From Rosistilla oblonga (lineage in GTDB: Bacteria; Planctomycetota; Planctomycetia; Pirellulales; Pirellulaceae): a stretch of 64,000 nucleotides of DNA. Within the stretch, counting starts at the first letter, position 1; each line of letters begins with the position of its first letter. Under the pieces are notes generated by a model. That model searched no databases, was not told where the DNA came from, and worked only from the letters and a program-made list of their open reading frames with translations. The stretch covers positions 124,001-188,000 of the forward strand of contig NZ_CP036292.1 of the NCBI RefSeq assembly GCF_007751715.1. Reading direction: 5' to 3'. The position numbers and the translations under genes are program-made. This document shows, piece by piece, positions 1-8,765 of this stretch.

Positions 1-1056
1 TTGATCAAAATCGCACTTCCGCCCCAGAGTCATCGCCGACCGCAGGATTTGATTGCGAAACTCCGCCGTCCAACGCCCCTCGCTGGCCATTTCCAACAGC
101 AGGCCATCGCGGAGGTTGGTGTCCGAAACCAGCACGGTATCCAGCTGGAAGATCCTTGCCAGCATCAGGTTGCTCAACAGCGCCGGCCCCAGCGTGGTCG
201 CGTCGGAGAAGTTGACGTTCAGCTTTTGGACGATCTCGTCCTCGTTGTATTTCAGCACCTCGTTGACCAACGCGTCCAAGGCGTCGACCGAGACCCGCGC
301 TAGGGTCCCTCCATCCCAATCGCCCAAGATGTGACTGGCGGCGAAACGCATGTCGCCACCCAACGCGATCAATTCGATTTTGCCATCCTCGGCAAACACC
401 TGTTCGCGGATCCGCGCGACGGTTTGCCGGATTTGCGTCTCCATGATGCTGCGTCGCCGCATCCCCGGAGCGCCAAGACTTTCCAAGCGTTCGGCCAGTC
501 GCAGCGAACCGAGCCGATGGGTTTCCGAAAACAGAACGTTGCCGCTGCGGACGACCAGCACCTCGGTCGACCCACCGCCAACTTCCACCACGACCGACTT
601 GGCGACTGCCAGCTTGGGATCGCTGTCCAGATGCGGTTGGATGCCCATGTAGGTGATCCGATTCACCTCGGCTTCTTCGATCGATTCGACCTCCAGCCCG
701 GTGGCGATGAAGACGCGATCCAGGAAAGCGAGTCGGTTGACAGCTTCGCGAACCGCGCTGGTGGCGACGACACGAATATCGTCGGTCGATGTGATCCCGT
801 ATTCCAACAGCACCTTCTGGTAGGATCGCAGGATCCGCACGCATTCTTCGATCGATGACCTGGTGATCTGCCGCGATTTGAAGACGTCTTCGCCCAGCGT
901 GATCTTGCGAGTCAGCGAATCGATCGTGCGGACCAGCCCCAGGTCGCTGATCTCAGCTATTGCCATCCGGATGCTGGTGGCGCCGATATCGATAACGGCA
1001 ACGGTTCGCGGCGGCATCAAGCCAGCCGAGATGGAGCGTTCGGTTGTTTCAGACAC
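1..1056 (-). CDS. Ppx/GppA-family exopolyphosphatase (3' end outside window)
   Basis: Reading from the minus strand, the protein opens with an ASKHA phosphate-binding loop (AVIDIGATSIRMAIAEI), then TSAVREAVNR and the second loop VVEVGGGSTEVLVV. This order is typical of Ppx/GppA phosphatases, which degrade polyphosphate or pppGpp in the cytoplasm. About 350 residues are visible and the frame is still open at position 1. The earliest possible start is the GTG at 1056, because an in-frame stop lies at 1066-1068; an ATG at 1017 is the alternative, and neither has a clear Shine-Dalgarno site. Whether it acts on polyphosphate or pppGpp cannot be told from sequence. It is transcribed in the same direction as the HAD gene upstream of it. 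Confidence 0.85.
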   Translation of the reverse strand, partial: MSETTERSISAGLMPPRTVAVIDIGATSIRMAIAEISDLGLVRTIDSLTRKITLGEDVFKSRQITRSSIEECVRILRSYQKVLLEYGITSTDDIRVVATSAVREAVNRLAFLDRVFIATGLEVESIEEAEVNRITYMGIQPHLDSDPKLAVAKSVVVEVGGGSTEVLVVRSGNVLFSETHRLGSLRLAERLESLGAPGMRRRSIMETQIRQTVARIREQVFAEDGKIELIALGGDMRFAASHILGDWDGGTLARVSVDALDALVNEVLKYNEDEIVQKLNVNFSDATTLGPALLSNLMLARIFQLDTVLVSDTNLRDGLLLEMASEGRWTAEFRNQILRSAMTLGRKCDFDQ

Positions 1057-1135
1057 AGAAATGACTCAGCCCAAAGTCGTATGGAAGCGATTTCTTGCAA
1101 CAGGAATCCGCTGCGACGACCAATTGTAGCGGAAG

Positions 1136-1759
1136 TTAAACAAAACATCGGTACCCCATCGCGCGAAGGTCTTCGATCAGCGTCGGGGTGTCGATGTAAT
1201 GAATCGCTCGCCAACCGCACGCTGTCGCACCTTGCACGTTTTCGAGCCGATCGTCGATGAACAGGATCTGTTCGGCGGCGCAGCCGGCGAGTTCGGCAGC
1301 GGCATGATAAATCTTGGGATCGGGTTTCATACACCCGATCTCGTAACTGAGCGCCGCCGGCGTTCCGATCAGCCGCAGCAGGCCGTAGTTCTGCCGCATG
1401 ATCCAATCCCAGTGCGGGCGACAGGTGTTCGACAGGATCCCCATCGGCACGCCTTCGCTGACCAAACGCGAGACGACCGGCAGGATCGGTGTGTTCAAGC
1501 GGAACATCGCGCTCATCGCCTCCAACACCGCGTCGCCGGCGGCGCTGCGGCCGACCGAGCTGAACAAGCGGTCGAGAAACTCCGGCTCTTCGATCTGTCC
1601 CGATTCCAGCAGTTCTTCGATCCCGCTGTCGTACATCGCGGCGCGAATCGTCGCCGGATCGCACTCCAACAGATCGCCCACCTGCCGGCACGCAAGCTCG
1701 GGATCGAACTTCACAAGCACGTTGCCCAAATCAAAATAGACGAAAGTCGATGTCAGCAC
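1136..1759 (-). CDS. HAD-superfamily hydrolase
   Basis: A haloacid-dehalogenase fold hydrolase of about 207 residues. Motif I is FVYFDLGNVL, where the second motif Asp is replaced by Asn as in YihX/HAD-IA phosphatases. Motif II is GILSNTC, the conserved Lys is in GCMKPDPKIY, and motif III is ILFIDDRLENV. The cap helices between residues 15 and 90 fit subclass IA. The likely role is dephosphorylation of a small metabolite in the cytoplasm; the substrate is unknown. The frame is open to 1909, but homologous proteins begin just before motif I, so the GTG at 1759 is preferred; an ATG at 1831 is possible. It ends with TAA at 1136, 80 nt before the Ppx/GppA gene. Confidence 0.8.
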   Translation of the reverse strand: MLTSTFVYFDLGNVLVKFDPELACRQVGDLLECDPATIRAAMYDSGIEELLESGQIEEPEFLDRLFSSVGRSAAGDAVLEAMSAMFRLNTPILPVVSRLVSEGVPMGILSNTCRPHWDWIMRQNYGLLRLIGTPAALSYEIGCMKPDPKIYHAAAELAGCAAEQILFIDDRLENVQGATACGWRAIHYIDTPTLIEDLRAMGYRCFV

Positions 1760-1991
1760 GTTAGCAACTTTGGCGACAGGAGGAACGGAAAAAAATTGGC
1801 TGCGGCGAATCGCAAAACGTTCGGCGGCCATCGTCGTTTCAACATATCGCCGCAGCCGGAACTGGCCAAGCTGGCTGCGACGCGGGGCCCCCTCCGTTCG
1901 ACAAAGCAACGATGCGTCGGTACAAAGGGAGCTTCATCGCCCACGTCGCGTTCCCTCCCTCCCTTCGCAATCTCTCTCGACGCACTTCTTT

Positions 1992-2777
1992 ATGGTCATC
2001 GGCCGCCGCATCGATCAGGTTCTCGAGGCACTGAAGTGGCCGATCGGAGTGTTTGCCGTGCTGATGCTCGGCCCGTTGTGTTATGCCACGCTGCTGTTCG
2101 CCGCGCGAATCTGGCAGCACCCCTGGAGCTTGATCTGGTTCGTCGCGGGGATTCTTGCTTACGCCTTCGCCTGGCGGCCGTTCATGCGGCGGTGGTTGAA
2201 GACCGATTGGATGCTGACCGTCGAACACGAACTGACCCACGCGCTTTTTGCTCTCTTGACCGGCCATCGGGTGAAGAGCTTTCAGGTGACCCGCAAGGGG
2301 GGGCGAGTCGAAGTGGTTGGCGGTTCGAATTGGTTGATCGCGCTGGCTCCCTATTTTTTTCCGACAGCCCCGTTGATCCTGTTGCTGTTTGCGATCCTGA
2401 TGCCGCTGGGAACGCTGCTGCCCTGGACGGGATTGTTCCTCGGTTTTTCGATGGCCTATCACGTCCGATCGACGTGGACCGAAACCCATGGGGCGCAGAC
2501 GGATTTCGACCAGGCGGGGCGATGGTTTTCGCTGATCTTTCTCCCTTCAGCCAACCTGTGCGCTATCGGTTTAGTCGCCAGTTTCGCCGTCGGCGGCTGG
2601 GACGGTATGCAGCGGTTCAGCAGCGATGCCAGCGCTGCGATCCAGTGGCTGGTGATGCTGATCCCGTCGGCGCTTACCTGGCCCGCCGAGAATCCGCCGC
2701 TGTTGGATCCCGTGCCGGGAATCGATCCCGCCGCAACACCGCCGGTTGCGATCGGCCCCGATTCCGCCGCCTCTTGA
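1992..2777 (+). CDS. Integral-membrane M50-like metallopeptidase
   Basis: A membrane protein of about 261 residues. The zinc-binding motif HELTHAL lies near residue 80, just after the second hydrophobic segment. It is followed by a soluble strand (RKGGRVEVVGG) and further hydrophobic segments (LIALAPYFFPTAPLILLLFAIL, LLPWTGLFLGFSMAYHV, IFLPSANLCAIGLVASFAV). This arrangement resembles the M50B-like peptidases found in many planctomycetes. The role in the membrane is not known; site-2-protease-like proteolysis is inferred from the motif only. The frame runs upstream to 1770, but that part is not membrane-protein-like and overlaps the divergent HAD gene, so the ATG at 1992 is chosen. Confidence 0.7.
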   Translation: MVIGRRIDQVLEALKWPIGVFAVLMLGPLCYATLLFAARIWQHPWSLIWFVAGILAYAFAWRPFMRRWLKTDWMLTVEHELTHALFALLTGHRVKSFQVTRKGGRVEVVGGSNWLIALAPYFFPTAPLILLLFAILMPLGTLLPWTGLFLGFSMAYHVRSTWTETHGAQTDFDQAGRWFSLIFLPSANLCAIGLVASFAVGGWDGMQRFSSDASAAIQWLVMLIPSALTWPAENPPLLDPVPGIDPAATPPVAIGPDSAAS

Positions 2778-3090
2778 CGTCTGGTGGTGCTTGAACGGAT
2801 CGACGGGTGGGCCGCATCCGCACACAGCTGCCGCATTCATTTAATGAACGGTTCGTCGATATCGGGGGAAGGACGAGCCAAGTTGCGGTGGGGGTGTGGT
2901 GAGCACTCCCCCCTCGGTTCGGGGCCCCCGAATTGGTGTCGGCCATCACAATCGACAGAACCGACGCATTGCGGCTGTCATTTCTAGGGGAAACCGGCGT
3001 TGTCGATCGATTGCCACACCGCCCGCAGAACTTGCAGCCTAGCTTTGCCAGGTGTTTGAGTTGGCGGGACGTATCGAGTCGAGAGAGAAC

Positions 3091-3603
3091 ATGTTTGGGT
3101 TGGGGAATCGAAAGCAGATTGAAGTGCGTTGCGCGATGACTCGGCTCATCAACCAGACGCTCGATTATGCCTCGTTGGCATCCAGCGAAGAGCCGCCGGA
3201 GCTGAAGGATCGGTCCGAATCGCGGCTGGTCCGCACGCTGCCGGTGTTTCTGATTCCCTGCACGGGGGACGACGAAAATGGCGGCCCCGATATCCAGATC
3301 GGCTTCACCGCCGATGTCTCCTGTTTTGGTGTGTCGGTGTTGTTATCCGATACGCTGAATCTGCAGGAGTTGGTGTTGATGATCGGCGATCCCAAACATC
3401 GCAAGGTGATGCGGGGAACGTGCCGCTATCGAAAGCCGTTGGGAATGGGGACCTGTCAGTATGGAATCCGACTGGATGAGGTCCTGAATGATTCCGATTA
3501 CGCCCCGCTGTTAAAATATGCAGCAGCATTGGAATCGAAGGCGCAGCAGGTCATTGCGGGGAATCCGAACGCGGCCTCGCAAAACGTTGTCGCAAAGAAG
3601 TAA
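3091..3603 (+). CDS. PilZ-like domain protein
   Basis: About 170 residues. A short N-terminal part is followed by an RxxxR-type element (RSESR), then DVSCFGVSV, which fits the D/NxSxxG element of PilZ domains, and a basic CRYRKPLG strand. PilZ domains bind cyclic di-GMP, so a c-di-GMP receptor role in the cytoplasm is inferred; a diguanylate cyclase is present at 10382-11926. The ATG at 3091 is preceded by a purine-rich GAGAGAGA and is preferred over the ATG at 3052; an internal ATG at 3136 is also possible. The domain call rests on motif spacing, so confidence is moderate. Confidence 0.55.
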   Translation: MFGLGNRKQIEVRCAMTRLINQTLDYASLASSEEPPELKDRSESRLVRTLPVFLIPCTGDDENGGPDIQIGFTADVSCFGVSVLLSDTLNLQELVLMIGDPKHRKVMRGTCRYRKPLGMGTCQYGIRLDEVLNDSDYAPLLKYAAALESKAQQVIAGNPNAASQNVVAKK

Positions 3604-3629
3604 CATTTGCGAAGCATCGACACGCGGGG

Positions 3630-4283
3630 CTAAGCCTTTTTGGTTTCGACCGGCTTGCGGCGTTTGGGGTAGAGCGTCGTGCAGAGTTCACAGCGAGTGC
3701 CGTCGCATCCGCGGGCGGTGCAATATTCGCGACCGTAGTAGATGATCTGCAGATGCAGCGCATTCCAGCTCGATTCGGGGAACAACGCTTTCAGATCGCG
3801 TTCGGTCTGTTGGACGTTTTTGCCGTCGGTCAGTCCCCAGCGTTGGGCCAGGCGATGAATGTGGGTGTCGACGGGAAACGCGGGGTGCCCAAACGCTTGG
3901 CTCATCACGACGCTGGCAGTCTTGTGTCCCACGCCCGGCAGCGATTCGAGTCCCTTGAAATCGGCTGGCACCTGACCGTCGAACTCGTCGACCAATTGTT
4001 GACTGAGCCCCGCGATCGCGGCCGCCTTTTTCGGTGCCAAGCCCAGCGGGCGAATGATCTCGAGGATCGCATCGACCGATTGCTGACGCATCGCTTCGGG
4101 TGTGTCAGCCAAATCGAACAGCGCCGGCGTGACGCGATTGACCATTTTGTCGGTGCACTGGGCGCTCAAGAGGACAGCGATCAGCAGCGTGAACGGATCG
4201 CGATGGTCCAACGGAATCGGCGGGTCGGGATAAAGTTCATTCAGTCGTTTGAGCACGATCTCGGCGCGTTCTTGCTTGCGCAT
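3630..4283 (-). CDS. nth: Endonuclease III
   Basis: A base-excision-repair DNA glycosylase/AP lyase of about 217 residues. The helix-hairpin-helix LESLPGVGHKTASVVM carries the catalytic Lys, FPVDTHIHRLAQRWGL contains the catalytic Asp, and the C-terminal cluster CTARGCDGTRCELC forms the 4Fe-4S loop (Cys spacing compatible with C-x6-C-x2-C-x5-C type). Its ATG (4281-4283) overlaps the rnc stop codon by one base (TAATG), so the two genes are almost certainly translationally coupled. The frame extends further upstream, but that part overlaps rnc and is not needed. Function is confidently assigned by family. Confidence 0.93.
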   Translation of the reverse strand: MRKQERAEIVLKRLNELYPDPPIPLDHRDPFTLLIAVLLSAQCTDKMVNRVTPALFDLADTPEAMRQQSVDAILEIIRPLGLAPKKAAAIAGLSQQLVDEFDGQVPADFKGLESLPGVGHKTASVVMSQAFGHPAFPVDTHIHRLAQRWGLTDGKNVQQTERDLKALFPESSWNALHLQIIYYGREYCTARGCDGTRCELCTTLYPKRRKPVETKKA

Positions 4284-5176
4284 TAGGGCAAACCATCCTG
4301 ATATGGGGGCTCCTTGCCAGAGATCTCCGCCAACGCGTTGGCGGCGGCTCGCTGTTCGGCGTCCTTCTTGCTTCGGCCCCATGCGGGCGTTCGCAACTGG
4401 CCATCGACCAGCACCGCGATCTGGAACTTTTTGCTGTGATCGGGGCCGACCGAATCGAGCAAACGATAGCAGGGTGTGGTGCTGAAATCGCGTTGCACCA
4501 CTTGCTGCAGGTTCGATTTATGGTTCTCGTCGCCGCGGCTGTTGATCCCTTCGGCCACCTCCTGCGCCAACCATTGGTGCAACAGTTCGCGGACTTTGTC
4601 GAACCCGCCGTCCAGATAGATCGCCGCGACGATCGATTCGAAAACATCGGAGGTCAAAGATTTGGGGAAGCTGCGGTTCTTGCGAACTCCCTTGCCGACC
4701 AACAGACATCGATCCAGTCCCAGCCGCTTGGCAACTTTGGAGCAGGTCTGGCGGCTGACGACGTTCGATTTGATCTTGGTGAGTTCGCCTTCGTTGAGAT
4801 CGGTCCGTTCGTGGTACAGCCAATCGCAAACGACAGCGCCGAGGATCGCGTCGCCCAGAAACTCCATCCGCTCGTTCGACTTCAATCGGTGCGAGGCGCC
4901 CGACGCGTGGGTCAACGCTTCCAACAGCAGCTCGCGATCCGAGAAGCTGTGGCCGATGATCGATTCGCAAAGATCCAACCGCTGTTCGGTCGTTAGTTCT
5001 TCGTTGTCCGGATCGATCGCCGCGGCGGCTTTGGCCGCTTTCGCTTTGGTTGGCTTGGCAGCGGTTGTCGTTGGGGCGGCTAGCAAAGTCGCGTCGTCGC
5101 AATCGCTGGTTGCCGGCGGCGGTGGGGGAGCGATCGAGGGGCGATCGTCCTGGGGACGATGGGGTTCAGCATTCAT
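4283..5176 (-). CDS. rnc: Ribonuclease III
   Basis: A double-strand RNA endonuclease for rRNA and mRNA processing, 297 residues. An Ala/Pro/Lys-rich N-terminal extension of about 60 residues precedes the catalytic domain, which has the signature NERMEFLGDAILG near residue 105 and the second acidic site DVFESIVAAIYLDGG. A C-terminal double-stranded RNA-binding domain follows (NHKSNLQQVVQ through KKDAEQRAAANAL). The family is usually 220-250 residues, so the extension is long; such tails are common in planctomycetes. It is the first gene of an rnc-nth pair with one-base overlap. The ATG at 5176 has no clear Shine-Dalgarno site. Confidence 0.93.
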   Translation of the reverse strand: MNAEPHRPQDDRPSIAPPPPPATSDCDDATLLAAPTTTAAKPTKAKAAKAAAAIDPDNEELTTEQRLDLCESIIGHSFSDRELLLEALTHASGASHRLKSNERMEFLGDAILGAVVCDWLYHERTDLNEGELTKIKSNVVSRQTCSKVAKRLGLDRCLLVGKGVRKNRSFPKSLTSDVFESIVAAIYLDGGFDKVRELLHQWLAQEVAEGINSRGDENHKSNLQQVVQRDFSTTPCYRLLDSVGPDHSKKFQIAVLVDGQLRTPAWGRSKKDAEQRAAANALAEISGKEPPYQDGLP

Positions 5177-5410
5177 AGCGCAAGGTTAGTCCTCTGGTGC
5201 CAACTGATGGAGCCGGTGAGAAACTAACCCGAGGCGTCAGCAAGGTGTTTTGCGTTGATAGCAATTCGCCTCAATGACGTTTCGGGTTGGAATCATCGCT
5301 GTTGATCTCGATGCGTTGAATTTGGTACGCATTGCGGCCAACCGCGATCCTCCGATTCTAATCCCTTGCGCGTCCGTTGCATAAGGGATTGGGGGCGACT
5401 GACAAAAATC

Positions 5411-5938
5411 ATGGGTACCCAAGCGATGACAGACCAACCTCGCCAAGATCCGTCGAATCTAGAGCATTCCGATCCAGCAATCCGCCGTCAAACGCTGCAG
5501 TCGATCATCGACGAGAGTCCGCGGTTGGCTGATTGGACGATTCCGTTGTTGCGAGCCGCTTGCGACCCTCACGCATCGGTCAGCGAACTGGCGATCGCGA
5601 CGCTCGAAGACATGGGCGCTCCCGACGCGTCGCAAGTTGCTGACATCGTCGCTTTTGCTCAACGACCTGCCGATAGCGAAACGGTTTACTGGGCTACCAC
5701 ATTGATCGGCCGGATCGGTCCAGCGGCAGCCGACGCGGTTCCAACGTTGGCTGGCGTGTTGGCGAATTCGTCGTTCCTGCACGTTCGCGAGAAAGCCGCC
5801 TGGGCGTTGGGACAGATCGGTCCCGCAGCGGTCGGAGCCAGCGCGGTATTGCAATCCGCTGCCGAACAGGGGCCGCCGCGATTGCAGCGGCTGGCGACCA
5901 AAGCGTTGGCTGCGATGGCAGGCAGCGCCGCCGCATAA
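5411..5938 (+). CDS. HEAT-repeat protein
   Basis: A small alpha-solenoid of about 175 residues. Repeating helix pairs are visible, for example WTIPLLRAACDP, VYWATTLIGRIGPAA, VPTLAGVLANSS and REKAAWALGQIGPAA. The GxIGPAA turn is typical of HEAT/PBS-lyase repeats, which mediate protein-protein contacts. No signal peptide is seen, so it is probably cytoplasmic. Start codons at 5411 and 5426 are both reasonable (the latter gives MTDQPRQDPSN); neither has a strong Shine-Dalgarno site. The partner is not apparent from the neighbours. Confidence 0.7.
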   Translation: MGTQAMTDQPRQDPSNLEHSDPAIRRQTLQSIIDESPRLADWTIPLLRAACDPHASVSELAIATLEDMGAPDASQVADIVAFAQRPADSETVYWATTLIGRIGPAAADAVPTLAGVLANSSFLHVREKAAWALGQIGPAAVGASAVLQSAAEQGPPRLQRLATKALAAMAGSAAA

Positions 5939-5979
5939 CCTCCGTTCCGATCTAATCATCCAAACGTTGCACACCAGGC

Positions 5980-5986
5980 AAGGAGG
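5980..5986 (+). promoter_or_regulatory. Strong Shine-Dalgarno site deciding a GTG start
   Basis: AAGGAGG lies 6 nt before the GTG at 5993, making GTG rather than a later ATG the start of the downstream gene. Such a canonical site is unusual in this window. Confidence 0.8.
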
Positions 5987-5992
5987 CCTGAC

Positions 5993-7033
5993 GTGGCCAC
6001 CCGACGCAAGAAAATCTCATCGCTTCCCATCGGCAGGTTCATCGGACCACCGCTAACGATCGTCTTGTTCCTGGTTGTCGGTTATCTGGCGATGACCGGT
6101 CGGCTCCCCTTCTTAAATGGAGCTAGCGATCAAGCCGCGACAACCGAAGCTGGCCTGCTGCCCGGAACCGAGGGCGGTTTGCAGCTGACCTCCAGCGGCG
6201 ATCCGGCCGCCAAACCGATCGAAACACTGACTGTCGCCACTTTCAACATCCAAGTCTTCGGCGTTAAGAAAGCGGAAGACCTCGAGGTGATGCGCTACCT
6301 GGCGTTGATCCTGCGGCAGTTCGACGTGATCGCGGTTCAAGAAATCCGCAGCCTGGAACGGGCTCCCGTCGATCAGTTGCTGGAGTTGATCAATTCGACA
6401 GGCGAACAATACAAGGTGATCTTGAGCGAGCGGCTGGGGCGGACCGACAGCAAAGAACAATACGCCTACTTCTGGGACAGCCGACGGATTCAGTTCGTCG
6501 AAGGATCGTCGTATCTGGTCAACGATAGCGCCGACTTCATGCACCGCGAACCTTTTGTCGCCAGCTTCCACGCTCTGCAAGCGGGCGTGCCCGGGGCAAA
6601 ACCGTTCAGCTTTACGATGATCAACGTGCACACCGATCCCGACGAGACCGACCAAGAATTAAACGTTCTCGACGATGTGTTCCAGAGCGTTCGCGCGTAC
6701 GAGTTTTCCGAAGACGACTTCATCTTGGCGGGCGATCTGAACGTCGAAATCGACAAGTTGGGAGAGCTTGGGCAGATCCAAAGCGTCGAATCGGTCAACC
6801 GCGAACAGACCAATACCGCTGGCAGTCGCAGCATCGATCATCTGTTGATCGACCGCACGGCGACGACGGAGTTCCGTGGTGCGGGCGTGATCAATTACGA
6901 ACGCGATCTGAAGCTGCCGCGCGAACTTGCCGATCGGATTTCCGACCATCGCCCCGTGTGGGCAGTCTTCGACAGCAGCGAACACGCCCCGCAAGGTGTG
7001 ATCGCCGCGCTGCCGGAAACCGTGTCGCGCTGA
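5993..7033 (+). CDS. Endonuclease/exonuclease/phosphatase-family protein, membrane-anchored
   Basis: 346 residues. An N-terminal basic stretch is followed by one membrane segment (LTIVLFLVVGYLAM, residues 21-35), so the catalytic domain probably faces the periplasm. The metal-dependent EEP fold is shown by VATFNIQVFG (motif I Asn), IAVQEIRS (motif II Glu), INVHTDP, ILAGDLNVE (Asp/Asn pair) and the C-terminal SDHRPVWAVF, which carries the catalytic Asp-His. These enzymes cleave phosphodiester or phosphate-ester bonds in nucleic acids or lipids; the substrate here is unknown. The GTG start is supported by a strong Shine-Dalgarno site. Confidence 0.85.
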   Translation: MATRRKKISSLPIGRFIGPPLTIVLFLVVGYLAMTGRLPFLNGASDQAATTEAGLLPGTEGGLQLTSSGDPAAKPIETLTVATFNIQVFGVKKAEDLEVMRYLALILRQFDVIAVQEIRSLERAPVDQLLELINSTGEQYKVILSERLGRTDSKEQYAYFWDSRRIQFVEGSSYLVNDSADFMHREPFVASFHALQAGVPGAKPFSFTMINVHTDPDETDQELNVLDDVFQSVRAYEFSEDDFILAGDLNVEIDKLGELGQIQSVESVNREQTNTAGSRSIDHLLIDRTATTEFRGAGVINYERDLKLPRELADRISDHRPVWAVFDSSEHAPQGVIAALPETVSR

Positions 7034-7051
7034 TCCACCGCTCGCGAGAGA

Positions 7052-8467
7052 CTATTTGTTAGCCGGGGCATTCAGCGAGCTAGCACTCGCCACTCGCTTG
7101 GTCTCCGCATCGTCGGCGGGGGTGAAACGGAAGCCTTCGGCAAATTGGTGGTCGCCGCCGCCAAACGCTTCGACCTGCTGATCGGCGAGCGTAAAGATCG
7201 CTGCCGAACGATGGCCTTGATCGTCGGAGAAGTGCAGATAGATCCATTGGACCGGGACCTCTTCGACAGCTCCCTGCGCGACGACTCGCAACAACCGCAG
7301 CCCTCCGCTGGTTACTTTCTCTTCGGCTTCCAAGAGCTCGCTGAAACGCTTGTCCAAGGTTCGGCGGATGTCGTCCTGGAACGCTTCGAGCGTCAGTTGG
7401 TGTCCGTCTTTCAATTTGGGCATCGGGCGGATGTCGCACTGCGCGATCACGCGATCGGTGTCGATCATTCGCAGTTGGGCGAAGCGTTCGTTTTCGCTGA
7501 TCAGATGCCAGTTGCGATCGCAGAAGACCGAAAATCCGCCCTGCTTGCTGCGGATGTCGACCAGCAGTTTGTCCTGCGTCGGCTTGATCGCGAGGTCGAT
7601 CGGTTCGCCCGAGTCGATGCCGTTTGATTTGGTGATCGCTTGGCGAATCACGCGAATCTGCGCCGCGACTTCAAATCCCGGTTTCGCTTTGCTAAGTCCC
7701 CGTTCCTCGCGGATCGCAAGCGCCAGCCATGTCACGGTGCGTTGCTTGCGATCGAAGGTCAGTTTGCCGCGCAGCTGCAGCGACGTCGGGACGCCGTCGA
7801 CCGAAGCGCTGATCGTTCCCAACAGCTGAACCTTCGCCGTCGCGTCGTCGAACGATGCCAGCGTGGCGCTGACCGCGGATTTCTGGACCGCATCCATGTC
7901 GAACAGCGTCGCCAATAGATCGGATTCGAGCTCCCAGGCTTCGTTCACTTTCATCGACTTGTTGGGAAGCAAGCGGTCGATCGCCAGCGAGTTGACGGGA
8001 ACCTTCAACAGTTCCAGTTCGTCGGTTGTCAGTTGAGTCTGGGCGGCGTAGACGATCGATCGAGTCTGCGCGACGTGCAGCACGGCGTGCCGGGATTCGC
8101 GGCGGAGTTCCGATTCGACCTCGTTGGTCTGGACTTTGCCTTTGGTCGTCGCTTCGTAATAGTACCGCTGGGCGGCTTGAGCGATTCCGTCGCCGTCGCG
8201 ATGCAGACGCTCTTCGTAATCGATCACCGAATCGGCTTTCACCGGCAACTTCCGCGTCGCATCGGTCGACAGTTCGCTCTTGGGAACCTTGGCGTTCCCC
8301 TCGATGCCGACGGTGATCCGCACGCGATACAGCGAATGTTCATTGTTGGGGATCAGCGGGACGGTGTCGGTGGAGGCGGCCGATAACGGGCCGGCAGCAC
8401 AAACTGTCAAAGAAAGTCCAGCAAGCAACTCGCGTCGCGTTAGTTTGCAATCCATCGCAGAATCCAC
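7052..8467 (-). CDS. Exported hypothetical protein with Tat-like signal
   Basis: 471 residues. The N terminus KLTRRELLAGLSLTVCAAG has a twin-arginine-like RR followed by a hydrophobic segment and a likely cleavage near GPLSAAS, so export by Tat (or Sec) is probable. The rest is mixed alpha/beta with no motif I recognise. It is convergent with the EEP gene (18-nt gap). A second in-frame ATG five codons in could be the true start. Function unknown; similar exported proteins are common in planctomycetes. Confidence 0.75.
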   Translation of the reverse strand: MDSAMDCKLTRRELLAGLSLTVCAAGPLSAASTDTVPLIPNNEHSLYRVRITVGIEGNAKVPKSELSTDATRKLPVKADSVIDYEERLHRDGDGIAQAAQRYYYEATTKGKVQTNEVESELRRESRHAVLHVAQTRSIVYAAQTQLTTDELELLKVPVNSLAIDRLLPNKSMKVNEAWELESDLLATLFDMDAVQKSAVSATLASFDDATAKVQLLGTISASVDGVPTSLQLRGKLTFDRKQRTVTWLALAIREERGLSKAKPGFEVAAQIRVIRQAITKSNGIDSGEPIDLAIKPTQDKLLVDIRSKQGGFSVFCDRNWHLISENERFAQLRMIDTDRVIAQCDIRPMPKLKDGHQLTLEAFQDDIRRTLDKRFSELLEAEEKVTSGGLRLLRVVAQGAVEEVPVQWIYLHFSDDQGHRSAAIFTLADQQVEAFGGGDHQFAEGFRFTPADDAETKRVASASSLNAPANK

Positions 8468-8765
8468 TCCATGAGGCTGCCGCAGCGCGGAATGCTAGCG
8501 ACACCGAAGGGTGATGATCGTCCAAGGGCGAAGAAACGAAGTCAGCCCAACCCTTACCGTTGGATCGACCGAACGCCGCGGCACAATTCAGCAGATTCGG
8601 AAAATCGGAGCGGTCTTCCAGCGGCAACGCCTCGCGTTTGGCGGCGTCGATCCAAGCTTGGGCTTGGATTTGCGGACAGGCTGCAGATGCCAGCATCGCC
8701 GTCGCCAGCGGGACTGGCGACGCGAAACCGAACTTGGATTTGATGTTCCGGCGTCGGCGACACGC

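Noticed and set aside
1199-2794. 531-codon frame on the plus strand
   Set aside because: Covers the HAD gene in antisense and the membrane peptidase in another frame; composition is not protein-like.
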